Shown here one piece after another: positions 31,061 through 41,976 of a stretch of DNA of 64,000 nt. The notes under the pieces were generated by a model, which saw only the letters and a program-made list of their open reading frames with translations, ran no database searches and was not told the DNA's origin. Position 1 is the stretch's first letter; every line of letters starts with the position of its first letter. Source of the stretch: Chenopodium formosanum (Eukaryota; Streptophyta; Magnoliopsida; Caryophyllales; Amaranthaceae). Made by a program: the position numbers and the translations under genes. The DNA is taken from NCBI GenBank assembly GCA_024500155.1, contig CM044859.1, forward strand, positions 47,414,003 to 47,478,002, written 5' to 3'.

Positions 31061-33048
31061 ACTTCAATTTATGGTCAAGTTCACCATCTCTACAACATCA
31101 CAAGTCCTCCTACCGCTCAAAATGTCTTTGAGGAATTTCAAATAGTAGGGCATTTGGGTGACAACTTCGGTAAATGGTAGGGAAAGGTTAATTTGCTCAT
31201 GAATTTTTGTGAATAAGGAAACTTGGTTTAACAATTTCTTTCTCCACTCTAACCTCACTAGGTTTCTCAATCTCAACCTCACTCAAAGATGCACCATCTT
31301 TCTCATCTTCTACCAAAACCTCATTTGTGGCCTCCTTGGTCATACTCTTCTTAGGAAAACTCTCCTCAAGAACCTTACCATTCCTTGTAACAATAGCATT
31401 GACCGGTCTCTTGGGATTTAGGCCTTGGGAAGGTAAAAAAGAAGGACTATCTTGGTCTTTCAAAGCATCATCAAGTTGAGAAATTTTGTTTTCAAGCATC
31501 TTATTATTAGTCATCATTTCATTAAATTTCTTTTCACTTAGGCCATGTAAGGGTTCAACAACTTTGTTTGATTTTCAATGATTTCTTCCAAATTAGTCCT
31601 AGAAGAATAAGAAGAGGATTGAACATACGAATTATCATTTTATGTCTTCGGAGAAAATCCGTGTGGGGGACCCCTTTGAGAGTTATTTTGAAAATTTCCC
31701 CTTTTTTAATGTTCCTTTTATCTCTACCTTTATTATGGTTACCATAACCTTGGTTATGATTACCATAAATTTTTTTTTGATTTTGGCCACTAGAACATTG
31801 GTTGTTATAGTTACCTCGGGCATTTTGGTTCCCATGGTTCCTATTACCACCTCCTTGGTTGTAGTTGTCAAAATTGCTATGGTTGTTGTAATTCCTATTC
31901 TATTAGCCTATTTGATTCTCAAAACTATACTCATTATTGTTAGACACATAGTTTACATGCTCATTCACATTTCCATCTTGATAATCTATCATAAACATCC
32001 ATACATGCATGAGGGCAAATAGAAGCATCATGATCATACAATCCACAAACATCACAAAATCAACTAGGCATGTTACTAGAAGAGGGAGGGGGTTGAGGAT
32101 TAGAAGACATACCTCTCCCCTTAGATTGGGAGGGAAGACACAAGACTTGGGAGGTAGCACTTTCCAACTTTTCCTTGATAACAGACATTTCCTTCCTCAA
32201 GTTTGTCATTTGTAAGGAGAGATTGTTGATTGCATTTAGATGATCAACCGAGTACGCCGAAGAGCTACTCTTGCTAATTGACTCTCTCTCTCCATCTTGC
32301 CAATCTCTATAGTATCTCACTACATCTTCAATTATGTCTACCACATCCTCTTCCGTTTTATTCATGATGGGACCTCCAGCGTCTTTATATAAACATGACT
32401 TCCCTAAAGTACTAAGGCCTCCATAGAATATTTGAATAATTTGGTAAGTAGGAATTCCGTGGTGCGGACATTCTCTTTGATACTCTTTGTATTTCTCCCA
32501 TGCTTCATAGAGGCTCTCTTGTTTAAAACCTTGAATCAAAGCTCTAGCTTCCGCCGTTTTCTTTTGATGATAGAAACGGGATAGAAACTCCTTGTTAACT
32601 TCATCCATTGTCTTAGAGAATTCAGCTTGGCCTCCTTTTCTAGCCATTCCAAGGCACGCCCTATGAGGGAAAAGGGAAAGAGCTTGAGGTGGATGAATTC
32701 TTTGGAAATTCTATTCACCTTGATAGTATTGCAATATTTTTCGAACTCCTTGAGATGGTTTAGTGGGCTTTCATGCTTGGCCCCACAAAACTGTTGTCTC
32801 TCTATCAAAGTGATCATTTCCGGCCATATTTAAAAATCATTCGCCGGTGTTGTAGGTGGAGCAATCCCACTCTCAAATCTATGTGCATCGAGAATCCCCA
32901 ATTCTTTCAAAGCCACCCTTGGATTTTCTCCCATTCTTGTTTGTTCTTCTCGGTGTGGTTCTTCTTCACTTGAAGTGCTAGAACTAAAAGATCGTCTAGC
33001 AACCATTAATCTTGCAATAGTCCTCTCAATCTTTGGATCAAATGGCAC
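31061..33048 (-). pseudogene. gag: Athila A gag
   Basis: It starts near 33048 with PFDPKIERTIARLMVARRS, the N-terminal Athila signature. After a TAA at about 32828 follow SPLNHLKEFEKYCNTIKVN and FPFSLIGRALEWLEKEAK. A frameshift near 32600 leads to MDEVNKEFLSRFYHQKKTAEARA-type residues, then YEAWEKYKEYQRECPHHGIP and a linker up to about 32060. Further frames to about 31100 (RPVNAIVTRNGK, LPFTEVVTQMPYYLKFLKDIL) are the usual Gag-to-protease junction. No ATG is visible in frame at the very start. Confidence 0.8.
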
Positions 33049-33192
33049 TAGTGAATGACCACATGCTCTATGTATACAATCTCAAAAAAAATTATTAGTA
33101 GCACGACTACAAGGGTAGCCTAAAAATAAATTTTTTTTTTTTCAATTAAGGATGAAATATACTCAACAACTATAACAAAGCATCAATTTAAT

Positions 33193-33214
33193 TCCCCGGC
33201 AACGGCGCCGTTTT
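33193..33214 (-). other. Athila A primer-binding site
   Basis: On the minus strand CGGCGCCGTTGCCGGGGA, the characteristic Athila PBS, lies just after the LTR end TGTCA. Confidence 0.85.
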
Positions 33215-33725
33215 TGACACAAGGAAATTGTAGGTTGTTTTCTACCCTTTCCTAGAGCCAAACTAAATTTGTAAACACTTGACTAACCTAATACGAGTAT
33301 ATAATAAGTCAAGGGTCGAACCCAAAGGAATGAGTATGTGCAAGCTATAGCCTATGTCAAGCTACTTCGAAGAATGTAGAAGGTTATGGTTGGTAACTAA
33401 GGTATCGAGAAAGTCAAAAAAATGGAAAAATTCAATATATAAAACACTTGGGATATAGGTTCTACATGCAAGCGTAATGATTATGCTAATTGAAGGATCA
33501 CCCAACCATTTCAAACATAACAAAGGACAAACAATAGTTGTAATCAATGGAATTCAAGAGATATCTTATATAAACCAAACTAGGGTTCACTATGAATGGC
33601 AATCTAGGAAAATCACAATCCAATTCATTCAATTAAAGCAATTCTCAAATCAAGGGTTCATGTCATTGAAAATAACAATGCAATCTAGATTAATCTTATA
33701 GGTTGATTACTCCTATTCTAATTAA
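33215..33725 (-). repeat. Athila A 5' LTR, end part
   Basis: The plus-strand form begins TGACACAAGG next to the PBS. It contains AGTCAAGGGTCGAACCCAAAGG, a phrase also found in the Athila B LTR at about 46347 (GTAAAGGGTCGAACCACTAG). The LTR is cut at 33725 by CACTA-3. Confidence 0.75.
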
Positions 33726-34687
33726 AACTAGTGGAAAAAAGTTTATTTGTAACAGGCTATTTATGGCAGGCATATGATTTTCCGTTACAATTACATCATT
33801 TGTAACGGGCAAAATCAATGTCCGTTACAAAAAAAAGGTGTCTTGAGCAGGAAAACACATATCTGTAATGGGCAGATTAGTGCCCGTCATAAATAAGGTG
33901 TTACTTGTAACGGGCGTTATACTGCCCGTTACAATTAACCAACTGTTCGTAACCAACAATTTTTGCCCGTTATGAATAGGAAAGTCAAGTGAATTTTGAC
34001 CCAATTATTTGTAACTAACATGGAGTGTCTGTTACGAATAAGCTATCAAAGACTAAACCCTTACTTTTTAATTTCCCCCTTTCTCGATCACTCTCTCCCT
34101 CAAAATAATTCCCCTTTAATTTCTCTCTCCAATATTTAAGCTCAGTTGGCGCGTTTCTCGGTTTAGCTCTGTCCTCAGCTCCGGTGCCCCTCGCAAATTC
34201 CTTCTCCATTGAAGCCCCCTCACCCTCGCAAATTCGTTATGTCCGCAGCTAGCAAATTCTCCATTGATGCGCTGCTCCCTTTTCCATTGAAGTGCTTCCC
34301 CCTTCTCCATTAAAGCGCTGCTCCCTTATCACTCCATTGAAGCACAACTCCCTTCTCTCTCCACTGAAGCGGTTCTTCCATTGTAGGGTAGTCCGATTAT
34401 TGCTAAGGTTTGTAAGTCTAGCGGTGGTCATGTATGAGTAAATTATTTTGCCCTTTCAAATTTTAGTTAATTTAAGGTTTTAAATTTACAACATTATTAG
34501 TTAATTTGGTATGAGTAATTAATTTGTAGCTTTTTATTTTTTTTTGTTTAATTAGTACTTTCATTGAGAGGTTCTCTCTTTTGATTTTTGATTAATATTC
34601 TGCCAATTCAAATTTTTTTTTTTTTTTTGTTTAATTTTCTGTCAATTTTGGTTGTTTTGACATTGATGCTTTTACAAGGCCAACCTT
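33726..34687 (+). mobile_element. CACTA-3: left end of a third CACTA transposon
   Basis: AACTAGTGGAAAAAAG at 33726 corresponds to a CACTAGTGGAAAAA terminus with the first C mutated. Subterminal motifs TGTAACGGGC and GCCCGTTACA in both orientations fill 33745-34030. A CT-rich leader with degenerate CTCCATTGAAGC repeats (34090-34390), a donor-like AAG/GTTTGTAAG at about 34408 and AT-rich DNA follow, the same order as in CACTA-1 and CACTA-2. Tat B begins at 34688, so the rest of the element is not in view. Confidence 0.65.
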
Positions 34688-35234
34688 GTTTAGGGTGAAA
34701 ATACCCCATGTACGTGGACCAATCCCGTAGAGACACGTAGCCCAATCAAAGGGTGACACGTGTCACTATGGGAAGATGTCGCGTGTCAAAGGCATAAAGA
34801 GCCCTTGAAATTAGCATAAAAAAGGCCTTATTACATCATGGCCCAAATTCCGAGAGATCTTCATGAAAGTCACAAAACGACGCCCCCATATTACACGTGG
34901 CATCGCGTGATGGCGTAGCCAATCACGTCACGGAATTTTAGGGTACAAACCCTAAAGGGGCAAAAATTCCCACCCCTATAAATACCCCAATCATTTATGA
35001 TGGGAGGGGTGGATTAGGACATTACAAAAAAAAAAGAGCATTAAATAACTCCAGCTTCTCTCTACTTTCCTCTCTACTTTCTCCCTCTAACCTTTTCCAT
35101 TTTAGATCTCTAACTTGATCGTCGGAGGCGAATATTCCTATAAAGGAATATTCGTTAATTTTTCCGTTGTCCAAGTCTCATTGTCTGGAGAGCGTGACCA
35201 GTATCTCGAGGAATTCCAAAAAATACCCAACACA
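34688..35234 (+). repeat. 5' LTR of Tat B
   Basis: It starts TGTTTAGGGTG and ends near CCAACA before the PBS. TATAAATA at 34977-34984 is followed by a CT-rich transcribed leader. No second copy is in the window, so the boundaries rest on TG..CA and the PBS. Confidence 0.65.
34977..34984 (+). promoter_or_regulatory. TATA box of the Tat B LTR
   Basis: TATAAATA, about 250 bases before the LTR end, similarly placed to the box in Tat A. Confidence 0.6.
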
Positions 35235-35235
35235 T

Positions 35236-35255
35236 TTAGCGCCATTTGTTGGAAT
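35236..35255 (+). other. Primer-binding site of Tat B
   Basis: TTAGCGCCATTTGTTGGAAT resembles TGGCGCCGTTTGTGGGAA, a form common in plant Ty3/gypsy elements, with G-to-A changes. Confidence 0.55.
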
Positions 35256-35266
35256 ACTCGTCCGTT

Positions 35267-36486
35267 ATGGCAATAGATGGTCAGACATCTAATCCTGGCC
35301 CTCGTTAAGGCGAGGACGTCCATGTTGAGGACATATTCCCTACAATCCTTACCTGCGATCCATTGATCGACTCATTTCAAGAGGCCGATAATCCTCCTGT
35401 TACCGCTACATCTTTGAAGGCCGCACTCAACAAACATTGGTAGGAGTTTGATAGCAACCGAGCTTCTACCTCTGGAAAGCCACTCATGAAGGAGGGAGAA
35501 AGAACTCCAAAGAAAGCTCAAAACAAAGCAACCAATGCGACATATGCTGGGAACACCCTATTTCGCCGGCCGAACAGAAGGTCTCCGAGGGTGCCACGGA
35601 CGAATCTGTCTAGTCTGTTGGAGCAAAACAGTCGGATGGGGGGAGGGGTAAACGACCTCTAATAGAGGAGACTGAGCCTTCTAGAAGATGGAAGGACGCA
35701 AGGGACTACCTCCAGCATAAGCAGCGGGAACGTGCCGCTTATTTTAAGACGGCCTCAACTCTCATAATGCCGGAAGAATTTTCAAACCACTCCTTTTCCC
35801 AGCAAAGCAACTCGGCCATCTCCAACAGGAGTAACGTTGTGCGTACTCAAACCCTTATTCCTATGCAATCGCTTCAGTATCAGCCCCCTCAGGGTAACAA
35901 CAGCATTCTGCAGTCGAGCCCCCAAGTCTTCGGACAATATGGGTCGTTCGGTCAGACGTTCGGCCAGACTCCCTATTTAACCTTACAGCCTATGCAACCT
36001 CGGCCAATTGATTGGAAGATGTGATTACTTACTCTTAGAGATAAGCCGCCTCCGTTTTCGCAAGACATTTTGACTTCTCCTCAGCCACCGAAGGTGAAAA
36101 GTGTACTCGTGGGAGCCTATGATGGCACGGGCAACCCCGAGGAAAATATCACTTCGTACTGGAACCTGACGTACTTACAAAGCATAGATGACGCTACCTG
36201 GTGCAAATGCTTCCCGACCACTTTGAAGGGTGTGGCACAAGATTGGTTTAATAGCCTTTGGGTCGGGTGTATCAATTACTTTACTACTCTTAGTTTGCTG
36301 TTCGTGGGAAATTTCTCTTACAACATATCACCTCGAAAGACAAGTATTAATTTGGCAACAATTGTCCAAGGACAAAACAAGGGACTACGGTCGTACGTCC
36401 AGAGATTTAACCAAGAAAAAGCCCAAATTTTTAATCTGCCGGATGAAATGACTTACTCTGAATTTCTGCGGGGAATTAAGGCATAA
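35267..36486 (+). pseudogene. gag: Tat B gag, degraded
   Basis: The first ATG after the PBS is at 35267 (ATGGCAATAGATGG). Stops occur soon after (35307 on). The core at 36070-36486 reads LVGAYDGTGNPEENITSYWN, WCKCFPTTLKGVAQDWFNSL and LRSYVQRFNQEKAQIFNL, a Retrotrans_gag-like capsid domain. A Gln/Pro-rich stretch precedes it (35767-36024). The downstream frame is damaged at 36485-36775. Confidence 0.75.
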
Positions 36487-36775
36487 TGGTTTTAAGTTAG
36501 ACTTGGTAAGAAAAAAGATTCGGACATACGCAGGTGTTCTACGGTAAGCCAAAGCCTATATTGAGGCAGCCGAATTTTGTTCTCTTACAAAAGCTGAGGC
36601 ACCGGCTAACGGAGCTGAGAAGAAACCATCTACTAAGCAAGACATGGCTGGAAAAAGGAAAGAAGGAAACAAAAGGAAATAAGTCTGGGTGGCTGACGTC
36701 TAGTAGCAAAAATCAAAGAAAGCCAAGACGTACGAGCCCCAGTATGAGTTCAACAAGGATTGTTACTCTATCCTG

Positions 36776-37737
36776 ATGGAAATCAAAGATAAGTTCGAGT
36801 TTGAAAAGCCCCGGCCGCTAAGAGGCTCGGCTCAGTACAGGAACGAAAAAAAGTATTGTCATTATCACAAGGACGTGGGGCATGACACAAACGACTGCAT
36901 CAACTTGAAGAGATTATTAGACAAGTTGGCCGAGAGGGGCATGCTGAATTCTTATGTGACAAAGTCCAAGTTCACATATACACGGATAGACTACACGTTC
37001 GAGAAAAATAAAAAAAATGATAAAGATGATGGGAACAATACCGATTCGGGTTTTATGGCCGTGATATCGGGGGGATTTGCCTTAGGCGGCCCCACCATGA
37101 AGGGAATTAAGCAGAATTCTTGGAACTTGGGAAAGGTGATGCAGGCGGATGCTATAAAGGCTGAACTCTTCCCCGAAGTAACTGTGTCTGAGGCAGACTG
37201 GGGGAAGTTCAAAGCCCTGCACAATAACCCCATGGTGTTTATTATGAAGATAGCCAATTTAAAGGTGGGCCGAATACTGATAGATACGAGCAGCTCATCC
37301 GATATCATCAGCCTGGCTGCCCTGAAGAATTTAAAGTTCCCAGAAGATGCTTTGAAGGACATCACTCACCCCTTGGTAGGATTTTGGGGAAACGTCATTC
37401 ACCTAGTCGGACAAATAGATCTGCCAGTCTAATTCGAGCAAAAAGGCGAAGGGAGGGACATGGTCGTTCGATTCCTGGTGGTGAAAGAGTTAACTGGCTA
37501 CAATGTCATACTCGGCCGTCTCACTTACCCCTTGGTAGGATTTGGGGGAAACATCATTCACCAAGTTGGATAGATAGATATGCCAGTCCGATTCGGGCAA
37601 AAACGAGAAGGGATGGACATGGTCGTTCGATTCTTGATGGTGAAAGATTTAACTGGCTACAATGTCATACTCGGCCGTCCCACCCTAAATGCTTCAAAGG
37701 CTGTGATCGTCCCTCATTTAATGTTGTTAAAGTTTGA
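36776..37737 (+). pseudogene. Tat B gag C-terminus and protease, with a tandem duplication
   Basis: The knuckle YCHYHKDVGHDTNDCINLK is at about 36855-36915, then a linker with FMAVISGGFALGG. The protease active site near 37270-37300 reads ILIDTSSSSDII, with Ser where Gly is required (D-T-S instead of D-T/S-G). The following segment (PLVGFWGNVIHLVGQIDLPV ... GYNVILGR) is present twice in tandem with a 159-bp period (37366-37525 and 37526-37685). The frame is broken between them, and ILGRPTLNASKA ends the domain. Confidence 0.75.
37366..37685. repeat. 159-bp direct duplication in the Tat B protease
   Basis: TGGTCGTTCGATTC occurs at 37461 and 37620 in long similar surroundings, 159 bases (53 codons) apart. 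The two copies differ at many sites, so the duplication is old. Confidence 0.85.
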
Positions 37738-38049
37738 ATGTTCGGACGGAAAGATTGGTTCGATTCAAGGAAGTCAGAAAATGGCAAAAGAGTGTAATCA
37801 GTCAGTTGTTAAGCAAACGATTCGCGGACATGGAAAACTGTCCGAGTTAAAAGTGGAAGAACCCCCACTCCAAGCATACAAGGTCTCCCAAAAGCGAAAG
37901 CAGGTCATGGCCGACCAAGCATAGCAACTAATGGCTATCGGCCGGCTTAAAGAGATGAGACCCTAGCTGGCCGGCAACCTGCAAGATGTAGTGCTTGACC
38001 TCGATCAACCAGGTTGAACAGTCAGTGTCGGCACTAAAGCTGTGGGTCT

Positions 38050-38870
38050 TCTGGAGATGAGTTAGTTCAGCTATTGAGAGAATTCAAGGATGTTTTTGCG
38101 TTTAAAGTTAGTGAAATGCCAGGTATAAGCCCTAACCTTGCCATGCATAAGTTGGCTGTGAACCCAGCCTTTAAACCTGTCTGCCAGATGAAAAGAAATC
38201 ATGTGCAAGATAAGAATCAAGCGGCCGCAGCTGAGGTGAGAAAGCTGTTGGACGCTGGTTTTATTCGGCAATGCAATTACCCTAATTGGGTGGCTAACAT
38301 AATACTGCTTAAGAAGCCAAATGAAACTTGGAGAATGTGTGTGGACTATACGGATTTAAATAAGGCATGTCCTAAGGATAGCTTTCCCTTGCCTAAAATT
38401 GACCATTTTGTTAATTCTACGGTCAGGCATGCCCTAATGAGCTTTATGGGCGCATACTCCGGTTTCCATCAAATTCCTCTATGGGAAGAAGATCAAGAAA
38501 AGACCGCATTTGTGACTTAGCAAGGGATGTATTTCTAAACGGTTATGTCGTTCAACATTTCAACGACTTGTCAACACGGTCTTTAGAGATCATCTCTTCC
38601 GGATTATGAAGGCGTACATTGAGGACATGATTGTAAAGTCAAAAGAGTCGGCCGACCATCTGAAGGATCTACGAGAAACATTTATTGAACTCAGGCGACA
38701 TAAGATGATGTTAAACCCAAAGAAATGTGTCTTTTGTGTTGAGTCCAGTAAATTTCTCGGATTCTTAATTGATCAATGTGGAATTGAGGCTAACCTTGAA
38801 AAAGTTCAAGCTCTCTTGGACATGAAGTCTCCAAAAACAATTAAGCCGATACTTTTTTTCAGACCATAAA
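38050..38870 (+). pseudogene. pol: Tat B reverse transcriptase
   Basis: Blocks: EFKDVFAFKVSEMPGISPNL, VRKLLDAGFIRQCNYPNWVA, MCVDYTDLNKACPKDSFPL, MSFMGAYSGFHQIPL, then a disrupted stretch at 38518-38570 where the FGLKNA motif is lost with a deletion. The catalytic box at about 38612 reads YIEDMIVKS, with Glu for the first Asp of YxDD. The thumb KMMLNPKKCVFCVESSKFLG follows, and the domain stops at 38867. The protein could not act as a polymerase. Confidence 0.85.
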
Positions 38871-38880
38871 AAAGAAAGCT

Positions 38881-39345
38881 ATGTTTGAGTGGAAAGAGGA
38901 GGCAGAGGAAGCATTGGTACAGTTCAAAATTCGTCTTCATACATTGCCTCGGCTCGTTAATCCGCTCAAGGATGAGAAGTTGTACATCTATCTCGCTATC
39001 TTAGAGCATTCCTTAAGTGTCGTTCTGCTTGTTGAACGGGATGACCACCAGATCCCAGTCTACTTTATCAGCCATGTTCTACACAATGCCGAGCTTAGGT
39101 ACCCCCCTGTTGAAAAGTTTTGGCTAGCGTTGTGCATGGGATCTAAAAAGTTGGGGCCATATTTCCTAGCACATTCAATAGTGGTTTATACTGATCAACC
39201 ACTCAAGAAGTCGTTTGCAACTTTAGAAGCAAGTGTCCGCATGCTTAAGTGGGCTTTAGAAATAGGAGGTTTCGACATAACGTTCAAGCCTAGATAAGCC
39301 ATAAAGGGGCAGGCCTTTGCTGATTTCTTGGCTGAGATGACACGG
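38881..39345 (+). pseudogene. Tat B Ty3-type RNase H
   Basis: FEWKEEAEEALVQFKIRLHT, YIYLAILEHSLSVVLLVERD, PVYFISHVLHNAELRYPPVE and FKPR then a TAG at 39295, followed by AIKGQAFADFLAEM. This is the first of the two RNase H domains. It is separated from RT by a short deleted piece. Confidence 0.8.
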
Positions 39346-39910
39346 CCGGATTTACAATCGGCCGAAGACCAAATCAGGAAGGTATTTATAGACGGTAGTG
39401 CAACATCGACTGGATGAGGCGCTATGATTATTTGTCAATCTTCTAAGGGAGATAAGTTTGAGTATGCACTGAGATTTCAGTTTTAAGCCTCTAACAACGA
39501 GGCCGAGTATGAAGCATTCCTGGCCGGCCTTAGAATGTGTAAGACGACAGGAGCAACCAAAGTGGATGTTAGCTCGGACTTCTTGTTGGCAGTCGGCCAA
39601 GTGAATGGTGACTTTGAGGCAAGGGAGCCAGCCATGATGAAATACTTAAAGATAGTCAAAGAGGAGGCCAAGGTCCTAGAGCATTTTTCTCTGCAACAAG
39701 TTCCTCGTTCGTCTACTCATCAGGCAGACGCCCTCTCCAAATTAGCATCCTCGGCATCATGTGATACTCCTAGATTAGTGTTTTGGGAAGTAAAAGAAAA
39801 AAGGAGTATTGATGCCGAGCCAATACAAGTCATTGATAGAAGCTCTACTTGGATGGACGGAATCATTTCCTACCTAAGGGATGGATTGCTCCTGGCCGAT
39901 CCCAAGGAGA
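39346..39910 (+). pseudogene. Tat B second RNase H (archaeal type)
   Basis: VFIDGSATSTG then TGA then GAMIICQSSKGDKFEYALRF, ASNNEAEYEAFLAGLRM, VDVSSDFLLAVGQVNG and MMKYLKIVKEEA. Positions D (FIDGS), E (EYEA) and D (SSDF) agree with an aRH active site. LQQVPRSSTHQADALSKLAS closes the domain. The frame has stops at about 39415 and 39484. Confidence 0.8.
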
Positions 39911-41035
39911 GCTGAATGATGAAAAAGAGGGCCGCCTGGTTTGAAATGAAGCAAAGGGAGTTGTTTAAGAAAGCTTTTGTGAAGCCGTTCCTGAAGTGTA
40001 TTACCCCTGAAAGAGGACATGATGTTCTGGATGACCTTCACCATGGGCAGAGCGGCTCCCACATTGGAGGACGAGCCCTGGCTGAAAAGGCCACCCGTCT
40101 GGGGTATTACTGGCTGAGCTTAAAGTCGGACGCCATGAAAATGGTGAAGAAATGTTACAAGTGCTAGAGATTTGCAACCTTAATCCATCGCCCAGCTAAC
40201 AGTTTATCGGCCATAAGTAGTCCGCTCCCCTTTGCTAAATGGGGGATGTACATCTTAGGTCCTTACACGCCAGCGTCTTGCCAAAGGCGATATGTGTTTG
40301 TAGCAGTAGACGGATGTGTCAGCTTTCATATGGAAGAGCACAATTACTCTCTTTGGTGTACCTCAGTCAATGGTGTTCGACAATGGACCCCATATCGAAA
40401 CACCTCAACTCAAGGAATGGTTGGGAGACCAGGGCATAGCTCATTACTTTGCCTCAGTCGGCCGACCGCAAGCCAACGGCCAGGTAGAAGCATATAACAA
40501 GTTGATCTCTAATAGTATCAAGCGCAAGCTTGCAAAAGCAAGTGGCCTATGGGCTGATGAGCTGGTCAATGTATTATGGTCAATACGAACAACAACAAAG
40601 AGTTCCATAGGAGAAACCCCATTCTTTTTAGTCTATGGTGCTGAGGCAGTTCTCCCAATTGAGATGTACGAGCCTACTCTCAAAGAGATGTTATACGATG
40701 ACACGGCCAATTGGGAGGCCATTAAGACCGCCTTAGACTTCGTTCTGGAGGCCAGGGGCAATTCGGTGCTTAGGCATGAAATTTATCACTTAAGGATGAC
40801 AAGGGCATATAATCGCCGAGTGACAAAGCATCCGCTAAAAATAAGAGATCTGGTATTGAAAAAAATGGAGGTTGTAGGCCGAGCAAATGAAGATGGCAAG
40901 CTGACCCCAAACTGGGAAGGGTCGTATCAAATCAGTGAAGAAGTTTGAGATGGTACTTACCGTCTCAAAGCTTTGAATGGCCGTCCAATTCCGCGTACAC
41001 GGAACATGAACAATCTCAAAAAATACTATGTTTAG
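39911..41035 (+). pseudogene. Tat B integrase
   Basis: The zinc finger is DDLHHGQSGSHIGG ... MKMVKKCYKC followed by a TAG at about 40165. The first catalytic Asp is Tyr (WGMYIL for WGMDIL, near 40240). The second Asp (VFDNGP) and Glu (ANGQVEAYNK) are present. VLWSIRTTTKSSIGETPF, VYGAEAVLPIEM and GKLTPNWEGSYQI follow; a TGA at 40946 interrupts, and the frame ends NNLKKYYV TAG at 41033-41035. There is a frameshift near 40290-40320. Confidence 0.85.
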
Positions 41036-41976
41036 AAGTCTTTCTACTTAGCCAAAAAGCTGTATATACAGCTAGGTCTTGATGACCGAGCCTTGTTAAT
41101 AAAGCCGTACGGCCCAACAATGTAATCTTGACAAAATTAAGGAAAGTCAGGCATTGTTTACTTATGGAGTTATTATTTTTGCATGCGTATGTCTCTGTTA
41201 AATGAACTAATGGCCGAGTAAAAACCATAACAATGCTGTTTGCAACATAGCAACACAGCTTATTAAAGCCAAAAGAAATTATTCAAGATATAGAAAAACG
41301 GTCACAAAGGACTACAAAAAATAATAATAATATATACTATGATAAGTACAGACAAACGTTCGTCTCCCATTAGGACGAACGGAGAAAAGGCACAAGGTAC
41401 CCTAAATCAGTCAAGGATATTTACTTGCTTAACTGAGAGAAAGGGCATACCTAGGCAAAATAGCCCTGCCAAACTCAGAAATTTATTAAGTTGAGATAAT
41501 ACTTGAAATTTCTTGATCATGTCTAAGCGATAGATTCAACGGACGGCTCACATGAGGCATGTAATACGGCCGCAATAGTAGTTGATTTGGCGCTTCACCT
41601 AGTCCAAGGGAAATCATTACTAGATTTGATTAACTTGGTAGTAGTCATAGCCTTGGGGGTATAAAAACTACCAAGTCAATCAAACCATTCAGAATATGGA
41701 CTAGGCAAACGCTGAATAAAGGGGCATACCCCCCCCCATCGTACGAAAGCTTAAAAATGTAAAAATGCGCAAAATTCGCTAAGTACAAAATAGATGAAAC
41801 AGAAAACCGCTCAGAAGGCGGCAAAACATGCATTAATTAAAACCGCTCAAAAGGAGGCAAAATATCTTACAAAAACTCTAAAAAAATGGAGACAATGAAT
41901 AAAAAGAAAAATTATTCAACAAAAGCAGATAATTGAAAAGCTAAAATCAGACGACGACCGAAGGAGGACCTAGGCT
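41036..41976. other. Tat B 3' noncoding region
   Basis: AT-rich, with no gene on either strand. It separates the end of pol from the end of the antisense gene, as in Tat A. Confidence 0.6.

Larger units (their letters stand above)
16146..33725 (-). mobile_element. Athila A: minus-strand Ty3/gypsy element of the Athila lineage, split by CACTA-2
   Basis: Read on the minus strand it shows an LTR end and PBS at about 33215, gag, protease, RT and RNase H down to 28604, then, beyond the 12-kb CACTA insertion, the integrase core at 16146-16511. Athila features are the PBS with GGCGCCGTTGCCGGGGA, RT wording IDQMLEKLTRHKFYCYLDG and RCMMSIF, and integrase wording FVKTCDRCRRVGNISKR. The 3' half of the integrase, any env-like region and the 3' LTR are missing, and similarity ends at about 16146. 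Its 5' LTR is cut at 33725 by CACTA-3. Confidence 0.85.

Noticed and set aside
34015..34431. Arg/Glu-rich minus-strand frames in CACTA-3
   Set aside because: They come from degenerate CTCCATTGAAGC repeats in the leader.
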